The notes under the pieces are model-generated. The model was not told the DNA's origin, did not search any database, and was given only the letters and a program-made list of their open reading frames with translations. Both the position numbers and the translations under genes were made by a program. This document shows positions 1-10,475 of a DNA stretch of 64,000 nucleotides, in pieces (within the stretch, counting starts at the first letter, position 1; each line of letters begins with the position of its first letter). The DNA comes from Nageia nagi (taxonomy: Eukaryota; Pinophyta): positions 56,544,001-56,608,000 of the forward strand of contig JBITNC010000001.1 in the NCBI GenBank assembly GCA_050084985.1, read 5' to 3'.

Positions 1-717
1 TTAAGTAGATGTGTTGTGGGTAGTTTGAATGTTATTATCGTACATAAGGGAGATGGATAATATATTCTCAAGATATCATTGGCAAGTAATGTAAGATTTG
101 AGGCTTGCCCTATGAAAATACCTTTGGAGAAGAGTCTTACTTGTGAGAATACATTATTGTATTAGTACTTGGGATACTTGTATGATCTTTCTTCCTTGAA
201 GGAGAAAGTATGTACTATTGTTGTAAAGTTTGATATTTTGTATTCCCAAGTAGCACATGTAGTAGTCTATTTCATGGCCATGTACTATATAATATTATGT
301 GTAGAAGTTGTTAAGAGTGTTGTGATGTACAGTCATCTATGTGAGATGATTAATCTCAACTCATACTCATGGGGAGTGTGGAGATGTAATGATGTAAAAG
401 AGGAGCACTTGTAAAAATAGTTTTAAGACTATAGTGAAGATGAGAGAGAGTGGTTGTTGAAAACTAGATTTGAGAAGACTTTTGATGAATGGGAAGCTAA
501 TCATCAAAAGAAGCATCTCAATCATTTGTAGTAGAAAGGAGCTAAAACAAAGACAAAGAAGATCCTGCATCAAAGGTGGAAGGAGTACCAATGTGAAATT
601 TGCATGTTCTTTAATTCTTTGTTGAAAGATTTGAGGAAACAAAAATGATTAAGTTTCTTCTAAGTTTATGATGCTTTTGGACTCCAATAAGAGTTCCCTC
701 AACATCAAGGGAGAGAA
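1..717. other. Unrecognised AT-rich DNA, possible 3' end of an LTR element
   Basis: No protein domain is recognisable here; the two short open frames (169-414 plus, 367-642 minus) have no motif and look like chance frames. The stretch ends in a purine-rich run (about 707-717, AAGGGAGAGAA) immediately before TGTTGG, which is how the polypurine tract and 3' LTR start of a plant retroelement look. This reading rests on that junction only. Confidence 0.25.
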
Positions 718-1176
718 TGTTGGAAACTTAGCATACATAAGATCAAACTTCGACATCAAAACTATGTTTCTTGTACTTTACTCATAAATGCTCAAACATA
801 GTCCCCAATATGTTTCTAGAAAACTCGATCATATGTTCTCAATGTGACCATTTTTCATAATAAAGGTGAGTTTTGATTGTATTTTCTAGTTGTAGCTCAT
901 TTCAATCAAGTTTGAACAACTATCTTAGTTTATCTTATTTTATATGATTCATAGAAATATCTTCTACTATGTTTGGTGTGTCTTAGATAGGATTCTAAGC
1001 TATTATAGCAGGAGTATTGATTTGTAGATTGGATTGTAATGATGTTGAGATTATCCAACTCAACCAATTTAGTCTAATCTAAGGTTAGTCCAAACCTATA
1101 TATTGATGTACCAATTTCATTTTTAATCAATGAAAGTAGATTATACTTCTCATTTATTTTAAGATTTAGTTTGACA
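718..1176 (+). repeat. Putative LTR, boundaries uncertain
   Basis: The sequence opens with TGTTGG directly after a purine tract. A plausible CA terminus lies at 1176. No second copy of this sequence was noticed in the window, so neither the right end nor the family can be confirmed. It could equally be unrelated AT-rich DNA after a chance purine run. Confidence 0.25.
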
Positions 1177-2039
1177 TATTAAGGATGGATTGCCTACTAT
1201 AGGTCCCTTTCTAACCCCTGTTTGATTGAATTTTTTTACATTATTTAGGATTCCTTTTTTTAAATTCATCAAAATATTCTACTCCTTTAATACTCTCATA
1301 ATCTAGTTTTGGACTCTCCATTTTTTCTACTGAATCGCTCATTTTTTCTCTCTTAATCAAATCCAATGTAGATTGAGTACCATTAGCTATATTTGCTTTC
1401 GCTTCCTTCTTTCAAAGTTCTTTATTGACATCTTGTGAGCTCTCTTCTTAATTCGCATATCTAGGGTTTCAAGCATCAAACTTTCTTCTTCTTGAGTTCC
1501 CACAATGATCCTTCAATGAGGTTCTCATATCCTCTTAATGCTCTTTAGGAATGAATTCCTTTAGAGGGCTATTTTTGTAATGACCCTGTTACACTTTCTT
1601 CTTTGATCAATCATGTATGAAACCATGATTATGATGATTTAGTTGATTTTTCATACTTGAGATTAATGTTGTTTCCAAGTATGCTATGGATTATAGGTGT
1701 TAAGACAAGCTGAGAAGTCATATATAAAGGAAGTATCTATGGGAGCAATGGAAAAAGGATCCATATTATTAAAATTAACTTTTTGATAAATTTTGAACAA
1801 TTTTAATCTTACACGATGGTCAAACTCAATAGGTAAAATTTTGTATGAATAATTCTTTGCATGATAAATTAATTAAATTGCAAAGAAAATTTGTAAATAC
1901 CTAAATTTGATTAATCAAGGTATTTAATTTTACCTTCAATAATTTTAAAGATTGATGAAAAATGTTTACTTTTAAATGTGAGTTGGCAAAAAATGATTAA
2001 ACTACTCTAGGATATCTAGAAGTATTGTAATATGTATTG
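1177..2039. other. No gene seen
   Basis: AT-rich sequence with stops in all frames. Pyrimidine-rich runs occur around 1260-1480, but no domain, repeat or terminal structure was recognised. Confidence 0.5.
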
Positions 2040-2940
2040 CAATATATATAGATATATAGCCTATGCTCGTAAATCAACGACGGCTGATAGAACCAACCCC
2101 GCAATAAACAAAAACTCCTCATTGATAACAAGCCTGATTTGCAGTAAAGCGAATACCATCTTCTCACCGATCTGGTGATTAAATCGCAGCTAGTATTTAC
2201 TGATTTTGGAATTATTGCTCTACTATTATCAACATCTAATTCTCTTCTTCTCCATTACAATTCTCTTTTAAGGATATTTTCCTAAGGTAATGACATCTCT
2301 GGAATTAATAGTTTATCCTCTAAAAATAGAGTCTCTATTTAATAAAGATGGTATGAGGAATTGATGGGCCAACGGTATTCAATGAATGATGCCAAAAATA
2401 TTTAGATAATAGAGAGTCGCCCTCTTAGAAACGTAGCGTGGAGTTTGCAATAGAAAGACTACATGTCTTGTCGCCACTACATAATAATTCAAACTGGAAA
2501 ATATATCATACTACTCCTTATAATAAACTATGAATATTTTGTTTTGGTATAAACAGTTGAAAGCCTAACCAAATTTAGTCAGTTATGGGAATCCACCTGA
2601 GCATTCCCTAAATTTACAATCCTTCCCGCAGCTAGATGAGAAGTCCATACACCTTGGGATGATGGAATGGAACCTTTATTGGTCTAAATAATAATGATGG
2701 GAATTGCTTTCTTCAGTCTGATTTACAAAATAATACTTCTCTCATCTTACTGATAGCCGTAAGATATCAATGGTTACATAATAGATGTATAGCTTTCCCA
2801 ATGGTACCCGCTGAATTCCAAACTTTTCCAAATCTTTCCAAAGAAATATTAGGCTTCTATAAAATGGGAATCGTTTATGTGGTGTGAAGGGCAATTACTA
2901 GCTTCTTAACAACGTTGAGTTTTCTGATAGAAGATAGAAT
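2040..2940. other. CpG-retaining, less AT-rich segment of unknown origin
   Basis: This segment differs in base composition from both flanks. It keeps well over a dozen CpG dinucleotides (for example around 2070-2180, 2410-2480 and 2750-2940), whereas neighbouring kilobases have almost none. No continuous reading frame survives and no gene was identified on either strand. CpG retention in heavily decayed plant DNA suggests recent arrival, for instance an organelle-derived insert, but I did not recognise any plastid or mitochondrial gene, so origin is open. Confidence 0.35.
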
Positions 2941-4929
2941 ATATCTATTTAATATTTCAAGTATTAGTTTTTGAAACTATTTATCTTTAAATAAATTAAT
3001 GAGTGATACTTTTATTTGTACGCAAACTACCATATTGTGATTCATTTTTTAAAGGATATAACACGCACCACTTATCCCATATTAATATGTTAATAACATT
3101 TAGCATTATACCACCTTTTAATATAGCATATTAATATATTTTGAATGGTAATAACATTTAGTGTTATACCACCTTGTATTTTATGACATAAAACATTTAT
3201 ATGTTTAGATTGGTTAGCTAGCTTACAAGATATATTATTTACTAATATCATTTTAGTGTTGGAATAAAGTGAATAAATAATTCTAAAAGTGATTGATTTT
3301 TATTGTTAAGTGTTTACTCTATTAAGATTCAAAGTTAAGAAGTGAGATCCAATTGTATATAAAACATTATATCGAGTTATAATGAATAACATTTATACTT
3401 ATGATATTTGATTTTTACACCAAGATCATGAATAAGGGATAGTTGTAAAAATATGATGATGGATGGTTGTCATGAAAGACCTTGCTAATTATCAAGGGTT
3501 AGAACATATTTCATACATGAGTTTATCTATCCATGTTTTGAGGCAACCCAAAGATCGAGTGGATTCATGTTATAGGAATGCATGGAGGAACCTCTTTGAA
3601 GGATTTTGAAGATCATTGTATGTTTCTTACTTGATGTATCATGGATAGAATTGTACATTATGATGTAATTCATTTATTTTAAATAATATAATGCTTGTTG
3701 TATGCGGCCTATAGCCTGTGGGTTTTGCTTCCTGATGTTACTTTAGGAGTTTACCACATTAATCAAATCCCTATGTCAATATTGAATGTTTTGAGTTCTT
3801 AATTATTGCATAATTATTTTCCTCTAACAAACCCTATATAAATGTTAAAATGTCTTAAAATTGAAATCATAATTCATAAGTCATTTTGTTATGAGTTGTA
3901 TTGTTAGATCAAGATTACTATTGAGTGAATATTAAGGTTGATTCAATTATCCAAATGAACTAAAAAGGAATTTAGAATGATTAATTGATATGAATAGAAT
4001 ATGTTAAGTGATCTCATTAACAACCTAGTTTATGAGTGATGGATTTAAAATTAAAGGAGGAATTAGGACCAAAATTTAAGACATACATTGGTTGGTATGA
4101 AAACTTATTGGGATGTAAGTATCAAAATATCGTCAATATAGGACTAATGATTTAATGAGCTTGGTAAACTTTGTACTAAATGAGGTGTAACGAAGCTACA
4201 TAAGCTTGGAAATGGAAGGTTCAAGATTGAAAAAGGAATATAAGTCTCATTAAAATATATTGAGAGTATCATAGTCATTGTACATGGTCATTAGTTTATA
4301 ACATATGAAATAAGGAAAAAGATCATACAACAAATGAATGGTACATTTTTTCATGTTAAATTATTAGGCCTAAATGGTATACAAGGTTGTAGTGCAATGA
4401 CAAGTTAATTTGAAATCTTACAACTATCCAAGTGTTGAATATAAAATATGTAAAAAAAAATGGGTCTAAAATTTTAAGGTTTTGGTGATGTTTGATTTAG
4501 GTGAAGCATTATAATTTTTATTCTATTTTAAAACCACTGATTTATGCTACCCCATGCTGGTAATTTTTACTTCCTTTGCATCCAATCATTTCTTATTTTT
4601 AAGGGGCTTCCCTTGCTTATGCATCTATTTACTACATTTCCCCCCATCCCTAGTTCCTCTAAGCCTTCCTTCTAATATGTGTCATCTATAGAGGGTGTAA
4701 AAAATTTCTCCTTAGACAAAACCTCTTCTCACTCTTCCATCTCTTCATCCCTCAATAATTGATCAAAAGGGTTTACAAGCAAGATACCCCTACCACCTCC
4801 ATCCTTTAAGGAAGTTTTTCTTAGTAATCCATCATCTACAATGTTTCCCTTACTATTAATCCCTAAATGCTTCTTTGCTTTCTATTTCCTTTAAGTAGTC
4901 CTTCCCTATTGCACTCCCCTTATTTGCTA
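2941..4929. other. AT-rich DNA without recognisable genes; small direct repeat
   Basis: No coding domain was found. A roughly 30-bp direct repeat (TAATAACATTTAG then TTATACCACCTT) occurs at about 3091-3120 and 3149-3178. The last part, from about 4550, may contain the degraded carboxy-terminal tail of the minus-strand LINE ORF1 annotated next, since short acidic stretches continue in those frames. Confidence 0.45.
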
Positions 4930-6027
4930 CTACATCACTTCATAACTTAAAGGTGAATATCTTGTTGATGCACACTTAGAGCAATTGCTTGGTTTAATTT
5001 CATATTCAAATGTTTGGATCCAAATACCTAGCTTTGAGACCAACTCAATAAATTTGGGGAGTGTAGCTTTTAAATCAACTTCCACATAAATAATATAATA
5101 CACAATCCTAGATTTGGTCAAAGTAGCATTATTAATAACTATAGGAGTGCCAATGTGTCTTGCAAGTCCCATAATTATATCTTCATACCAAAGGTAAATA
5201 GGAAAACTCAGAAGCCTTACCCATAGAGGGGTTGTGTGTATCATGTAAAGGTAAGGGTTAAAATCCTTACCCCCTTCCTTGGAATATAAATTTTTTGCCA
5301 AAGAACCAACACCCATTGGAAATTTGTTTTTGCATATTAGACTCGACCTCCATTAGTTGAATAAAAAATAAGCCACTAAGTAAGGCTACTATTTCTAAAT
5401 TTCTTTAGGGTTTCCATTTAATCATCACTTATCTATGCAAACTATCTAGATCTAGCCTTATACCATAAAAATTACCCACCAAGTCCCATATTCCATCTAA
5501 CATGATGGATCTTAAAATTTTCTATGGAATAACTAGCCTACCATCCATAGGTTGTAGATCAAATAAATGGGTTGGTTATCTTATCTTTGTATTTATTTGA
5601 ATCACATTCACCCAATACCTTAAATCAAGATCTTTCATTTTTGAATCTTTGGGTAAGCTATTATGGCCATACCCACATCCTCCTCATTGCTTTTGATAAT
5701 ATTTGAGACCCCTCTCATGCCTTCGACCACTTGTCCCTCCGTAGAGGCCATTCATCCTACAAACTACAATAAAAAAGCTTAGGATCTCCTCTCATCAACC
5801 ATTCCAACCACAAGTTATGCATCCTTGTAATCCAAGTGTCATACATATTCAAGCTTTTTGATCTTCTTATTTGAGTTTGTTTCAAGGTCAGACCTAACAT
5901 CTTTCTTCTTCATGGCTATCTTATCTAGACTAACCTCTATATCCTCCTCGTCTGGGTCCTCCTCTACATCTTGTAAATCCTCTCTATCATCACCCACACC
6001 TTTGCTAAAGCTCCTGCCTCTCATCAT
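4930..6027 (-). pseudogene. LINE ORF1 remnant (DUF4283-like domain with partial zinc knuckle)
   Basis: The clearest part is the 128-codon frame at 4930-5316, which reads like the DUF4283 RNA-binding domain of plant L1-type retrotransposon ORF1: PLWVRLLSFPIYLWYEDII, then VEVDLKA, then YEIKPSNCSKCAS, the start of a CCHC knuckle. Degraded frames at about 5317-5470 continue the upstream half of the same domain (VGNFYGIRLDL, NGCWFFGKKFIFQGRG). A 62-codon acidic and lysine-rich frame at 5839-6027 could be its amino end. In the intact family the protein coats element RNA. Here frameshifts and stops separate the pieces and only the first two knuckle cysteines are plain. No matching ORF2 lies beside it on this strand, so its relation to the plus-strand LINE at 9664 is unknown. 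Confidence 0.55.
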
Positions 6028-6479
6028 TTGCTCTCATAGCAATATCCCAATTGATTAAAGGATATTTGTCATGCAAATGGAATAAAACTTTTTCTAACAA
6101 ATGATTTATTTTAACAAAGTCTTTTACTACCATGGTCATGTAGTTTATAGCCTAAGTTTGTTGCAAAAATGGAACAAATAGTTTAAGCTTGAGTTTTGCT
6201 AATACATAATTCAAATAATTATTAATGTTAAATTATTTATATAACTTTTATTAAAAATATGTTAATGTTACAAGCTTTGGCCTTTTTTTAATGTTGGATA
6301 ATCGTATTATATTTTGTTACCATCCTTAACATCTCCTCTATTGTATCATGTATATATGATTGCTTCAATCAATGACATGGAAAGGCCATGTTGGATTTTA
6401 TATTTAATATTTATCCATGATTCAAATATTTGATCCACAATGGGGCATCTATTTGATCCGATAATGGCAAGTTGAGAAC
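6028..6479. other. No gene seen
   Basis: AT-rich DNA between the LINE ORF1 remnant and the PPR-like remnant. No motif was recognised; it may include unreadable upstream PPR sequence. Confidence 0.4.
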
Positions 6480-7010
6480 TTATATTGGTAGAAATCTAAT
6501 TTATCTAGTGCAAGATATGTAAGGAATGGTTTTAGTAAGGAAGCCATCAGACTATTTGACAAAATACCATTTAGTCTTTGTTAAAATACAACAAAAATAC
6601 ATAATCTTATGAACTACAATGATTATATGATATGCACAGAATGGTTGTTGTTTGGAGCTCTTGAGTATTTAAAAACAAATGTAGTAAAAAATACCTTTCT
6701 ATAGAGTCAAAATTCCCTTAATCATGTCCTCCTATATTCTTAACCTAGAATCTACATGTCGATTGAAGGTATGTGTACTCTAATAGACATGTATGTTAAG
6801 TTTGGTAATATACAAAAGGCCTATATGCTCTTCAATAAAATGCAATAGAGAGATATAATCTCATGAACTGTAATTATCATAAAATATGTATAGAAAATAT
6901 AGTTGATTGGTTTCAAAACAACTTCAATATCCTTTGCAAGTATTTCAAATAAAAAACTTTCATAATGAAATGGATAGGAACTTGTGTTTTTTGTTGCTCT
7001 GGAATTCATT
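6480..7010 (+). pseudogene. PPR (pentatricopeptide repeat) protein pseudogene fragment
   Basis: Plus-strand translation gives spaced phrases typical of plant PPR repeats: KEAIRLFDKIPF near 6530, CTLIDMYVKFGNIQKAYMLF near 6770-6830, then NKMQ, a stop, RDIIS, and SFASI near 6920. In the family, tandem 35-residue helical hairpins bind organellar RNA. The phrase order (rest of a motif, then LIDMYxKFG, then LFxKMQxRD) matches the P/L/S repeat layout of PLS-class proteins. At least four stops and several frame changes break it, and no start or carboxy-terminal E/DYW domain is visible. It is most likely a degraded copy of a nuclear gene or retrocopy, not an expressed gene. Confidence 0.6.
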
Positions 7011-8089
7011 TTTTACCGAAGTTCTTTATGCAAGAATATGAAATCTAGTTTTTAAGGGTAATTTTTTTAGGGTATTTTCAAATTACCCTGTATTGGATAT
7101 GACTCATTCTTTGCAGAGGAACTACTACAATTTTTTAGGAATTCACTTGAGATTCAGCTATTTTCATATGGTGTTGCTAGGATTTTCAAGGTTTTGTCTC
7201 AGTGCGAGGATGGGTGGTTTAGCCCATGGTTTTCTACTATCATGTAATGGTTTAGGGTTTTACTATATACTCATTGTAATGATATAATTATGATGGATTG
7301 TATTCATTGTAAGTAATAATATAGAAGGAGGAGAAGCTCTTGACTTCCTGGAATAGCCCACATTGGGTGAACCAGGGTAAATCTCATGTGTTCCTTATGT
7401 TTGTGAGATTGTTGTGTTCTGATTAATTTATTTTTACACTAAAATTTTAGAGTAGGTTTAGATAAGAATATTCACCCTCTTAGGTCAATTTTTTATAACC
7501 ATCATCTTTTATGATAGGATTTTGATGAGGGAAAATTTAAACTACCCTAATATGGTATACTAAGGTAGTTTAAAATCGCTCTAAAAGACCAATGTGATTC
7601 AACTATCATGAAATTTTTTTTTATTATAGTGCTTATGGCTTTCATATCTTACTTTTAAGAAGTAACCTTATTTATTAGTTATGCATGGTGAAGTTATCAT
7701 CAAGGGGGATTGATTAGTATTGATGTCAACTTCATTATACACTAATGCTACTTTCATTTTATTATGCACTCATGGATATTGTATGTGCACTTGTGAATAT
7801 GTTATCACTTCATTATGTATGTATAACACTTGATTTTTTTTTTTAGATTACTTCTAGTGATTCATTTATATTATGAATCTTTACATTGCATATAACTAAT
7901 TATTTATGTATGAGGTATTTGCAACTAGCAGGTTACAAACATTTGGTATGTATATACTCTTTGATACTCTTCATGTCAACAAAATTCCTTATGTATACTT
8001 ATTTTTTACCACTCATAATTATTTTCCAAGTTTCATTTTATCCGTGAATATCTTCTAATTTTAAGGATCATCAACATCGAAAAATGATG
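7011..8089. other. AT-rich DNA, possible LTR fragment at about 7080-7470
   Basis: No coding domain is visible; the short frame at 7093-7287 has no motif. The stretch at about 7360-7440 (GGTGAACCAGGGTAAATC followed by a T-rich run) resembles the downstream part of some plant LTRs, and a purine run AAGGGGGA at about 7700-7708 could be a polypurine tract. Neither has a matching partner in the window. Confidence 0.25.
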
Positions 8090-8600
8090 ATTTTTGAAAG
8101 TTGCAAAAAAGCCCATGTTACCAAAATTTTCCAACTTTTTTTTTAAAAAATTCTACCCAAGTCACCAACCCAAATCCATATTTTAAATTAAAAAAATATT
8201 TTTTCAAAATTTATATATATTATATGATCAAATTTGCCAAGAAATTATAAATTATTATTTTAATTTTTAAAAAATTGCCCAATATAAATATTATTATCTA
8301 AATTTAATTTAGATAATAGTTTAAACATTTATTATTATTTCCAATAAATAATTTTTTTTAAAAGTAGTACAATAGCTTACCATCGAATAAGAGAAACCTA
8401 TTTTCGCATGAAATAAGTCTACCATCAACCATTGGTAGGCTATCACTGAACGATGATAAACTATCATTGCATAGTGGTAGTTTGCTATCGCACAATGGTA
8501 GGTTTCCAACATGTGGTAGTAGGCTACCATCACATGAAGTAGGCTATTGGCTATTGTATGTTACTCTTGAAGTAGGCTCATGGAGGAAACCAATGTAAAT
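8090..8600. repeat. Degenerate GTAG/CTAC minisatellite block, copy 1
   Basis: About 8370-8580 is packed with short imperfect units built on TACCATC, GGTAGG and GGTAGTAGGC, many forming tiny inverted repeats such as GTAGxCTAC. The flanking stretch 8098-8350 (TTACCAAAATTTTCC, CCAAGTCACCAACCC, ATATTTTAAATTA) matches in inverted orientation the flank of the related block at about 25480-26200. The two are therefore copies of one dispersed element in opposite orientations. No coding capacity is seen. Confidence 0.55.
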
Positions 8601-8909
8601 GTTTTTGTTAATGTATACATTCTTTATCCAAGTTACAAGATTGTTAATGGATACATTCTTCATCCAAATAATAATATTATCATAGATACCTTTCATATCC
8701 AAGTCAACATATTTATAGGAAGATGATCATTTTAAATAATATTTGAGGTTGATGGATTTTGTATTAAAACCATTTAATTAAATGGTTATGTTCCTTATTA
8801 CTCTTGAACTTTAAATATTGTATGTTTATTTATTCTTGTCCCTAAGTATTCTTTAAGGGTGTAATTTTCTTGTATTCTTCCTCATCCCCAATATTGCATT
8901 TAGGGGGAG
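8601..8909 (+). other. Pre-LTR tail of a copia element with polypurine tract
   Basis: The end of this stretch (CCCCAATATTGCATTTAGGGGGAG, split across 8886-8909) matches the layout before the copia LTRs at 42715 and 44615, where CCCAAT, TTGCATTAAG and GGGAG precede TGTTGGAATG. The purine run TAGGGGGAG at 8901-8909 is the likely plus-strand primer site. The coding part upstream is gone or unreadable. Confidence 0.5.
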
Positions 8910-9049
8910 TGTTGGAATGTATAATGCAACATTATGGGATTGATAAGATAAATATTTCATCTTAGGTAAATGTTCCTACTCAAATACTTAAAGTGTTAAT
9001 ATTTCTATTAATACTTTTAGTATTGAGGTAATATTGGTTTAGTTATTGT
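8910..9049 (+). repeat. Truncated copia LTR, 5' part only
   Basis: It begins TGTTGGAATGTATAATGCA, as do the LTR copies at 32875, 42715 and 44615 (44615 differs by one base). It is cut at about 9049, where the gypsy-type LTR begins. The remainder of the usual roughly 490 bp is missing. Confidence 0.6.
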
Positions 9050-9659
9050 TGTGAAAAATATTAACACCCATTTGAATGATTGCATTCAAGTTAGTGACAC
9101 TAAGTGTTAACCCTCCATGGTATCAACAAATGTATGAGATTACATCACACTAATCTCCTATTTAGGAAGTTTAAGTCATCCTACAGTAACACTAGACCTA
9201 TTGACATAAAAAATAGCTTAGGATTGTAACCCTTCTTTGATCTCTATTATAAATTTAGTGATAAGATTTGAAATCAACCAATTTTGAACTTAAAAAGCAA
9301 AATGTATTATTTATGTGAGAATGAACTAAATCCCATTGAACAAACTTATACCAAAGTGCAGACCTATGCCTTACATATTGAGCTATAGAATCAAAAATTT
9401 ATGAAATAGAGATGGAAAAATAAGGGTAATTATACCATATTCAACCAGTTAATAACCAAATAATGTGAAGCTAAGCATTGAATCATGACAAGAAGAAGCT
9501 CATTCATTGACTATTTGATACTTATAACAATAAATGAAGGATACAAATACCATCCTACATGAACTAAAGATATGATGAATAGAGGAAACATTATTGAATA
9601 TTATAATCAAATTCTTACAAAACAAATTGAACAATACTTATTGCAATATTCTAAATGTA
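9050..9659 (-). repeat. 610-bp gypsy-type LTR, copy 1 (possible solo LTR)
   Basis: This stretch aligns along its length with 27922-28529 in the same orientation, sharing phrases such as TTTGAATGATTGCATTCAAG, AGTAACACTAGACCTATT and GAACAATACTT. Copy 2 has a gypsy primer-binding site and gag on its left side, so the element reads on the minus strand. Ends read TGTG...TGTA here and TATG...TGCA in copy 2. No convincing 5-bp target duplication flanks this copy: ATTGT lies before it and TCTTC after it. Confidence 0.6.
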
Positions 9660-9663
9660 TCTT

Positions 9664-10475
9664 CCAAGCAAACTAGGAGATTGTATGTCTAGATGTAGTG
9701 GAAGCAGTAGTAGAATTTTTTAAGATAGGAAAGATTCTAAAGAATTGGAATGTTTTTTTTTGGTGTTGGCTCCAAAAAAGAAAGCAATAAAGGACTTGAA
9801 GGACTTCATACCTATTATCCTTTGTAATGTGACTTACAAAATAATCACAAAATTTTTATTAGAAATGATTTCAAAGGAACATGATGGTTTTGTAAGTGGT
9901 AGGCTCATAACAGATGGTATATTTTTGATGCATGAAATGCTCCATTCAGCAAAGGAGAGAAAATAAAAAATAATGCTCCTCAAAATTGATATGGAGAATG
10001 CTTATGATATGATCAATTAGGATTTCTTAGAGGTCATTTTAAGTAGATTCAGTTTTGGGATGTGATGGAGGAATTGGATCAGTGAATGCATCTCAACTCC
10101 TAGATTCTTGGTGATTATTAATGGTGAGCTTGTTGGTTGCTTTGGAGCTAAAAGGGGTCTTATACAAGGGAATTCAATCTCAACCTATATTTTCATTATT
10201 ATGGTGAAATATTTGGGTAGAGAAATTAAGAAAGAATAAGCAGATAGAAGGATCAATGGAATTAAACTAGCAAAATAGACCTCGACCATCTCTTATCATC
10301 ATTTCATCGATGATACAATTCTAGTCAAGATTTCTCAAGAAAGATAGACTAAAATATTTAAAACAATTTTGAGAGATTATGAAAAGATTCCCATCAATGT
10401 ATTAGCCTCCAAAAAACTAGGATTATCTTCTTGAACAAGAAGATTATAGGTATTTTTGGTTGCATGATTGATTAG
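9664..10475 (+). pseudogene. LINE (non-LTR) reverse transcriptase, upstream part
   Basis: This is the reverse transcriptase of a plant L1-type LINE, which copies element RNA at the nicked target. Visible in order are LVLAPKKKAIKDLKDF then IPIILCNVTYKIITK (RT motifs 1-2), GFVSGRLITDGIF and LMHEMLHSAKERK (motif 3), LKIDMENAYDMIN (motif A with its catalytic Asp), CFGAKRGLIQGNSIS (motif B) and YHHFIDDTILV (motif C; the usual FADD reads FIDD). Stops interrupt at about 9964, 10018 and 10063, and about 20 residues are missing between motifs 2 and 3. The endonuclease half is absent, so the copy is 5'-truncated. It is cut at 10475 by the copia element and resumes at 20239. Confidence 0.85.

Noticed and set aside
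169-642. Overlapping 81- and 91-codon frames at the left edge
   Set aside because: No recognisable motif and opposite-strand overlap; likely chance.
2040-2940. Plastid gene fragment
   Set aside because: Composition suggested organelle DNA, but I could not match any translated stretch to a plastid or mitochondrial protein, so only the compositional observation is kept.
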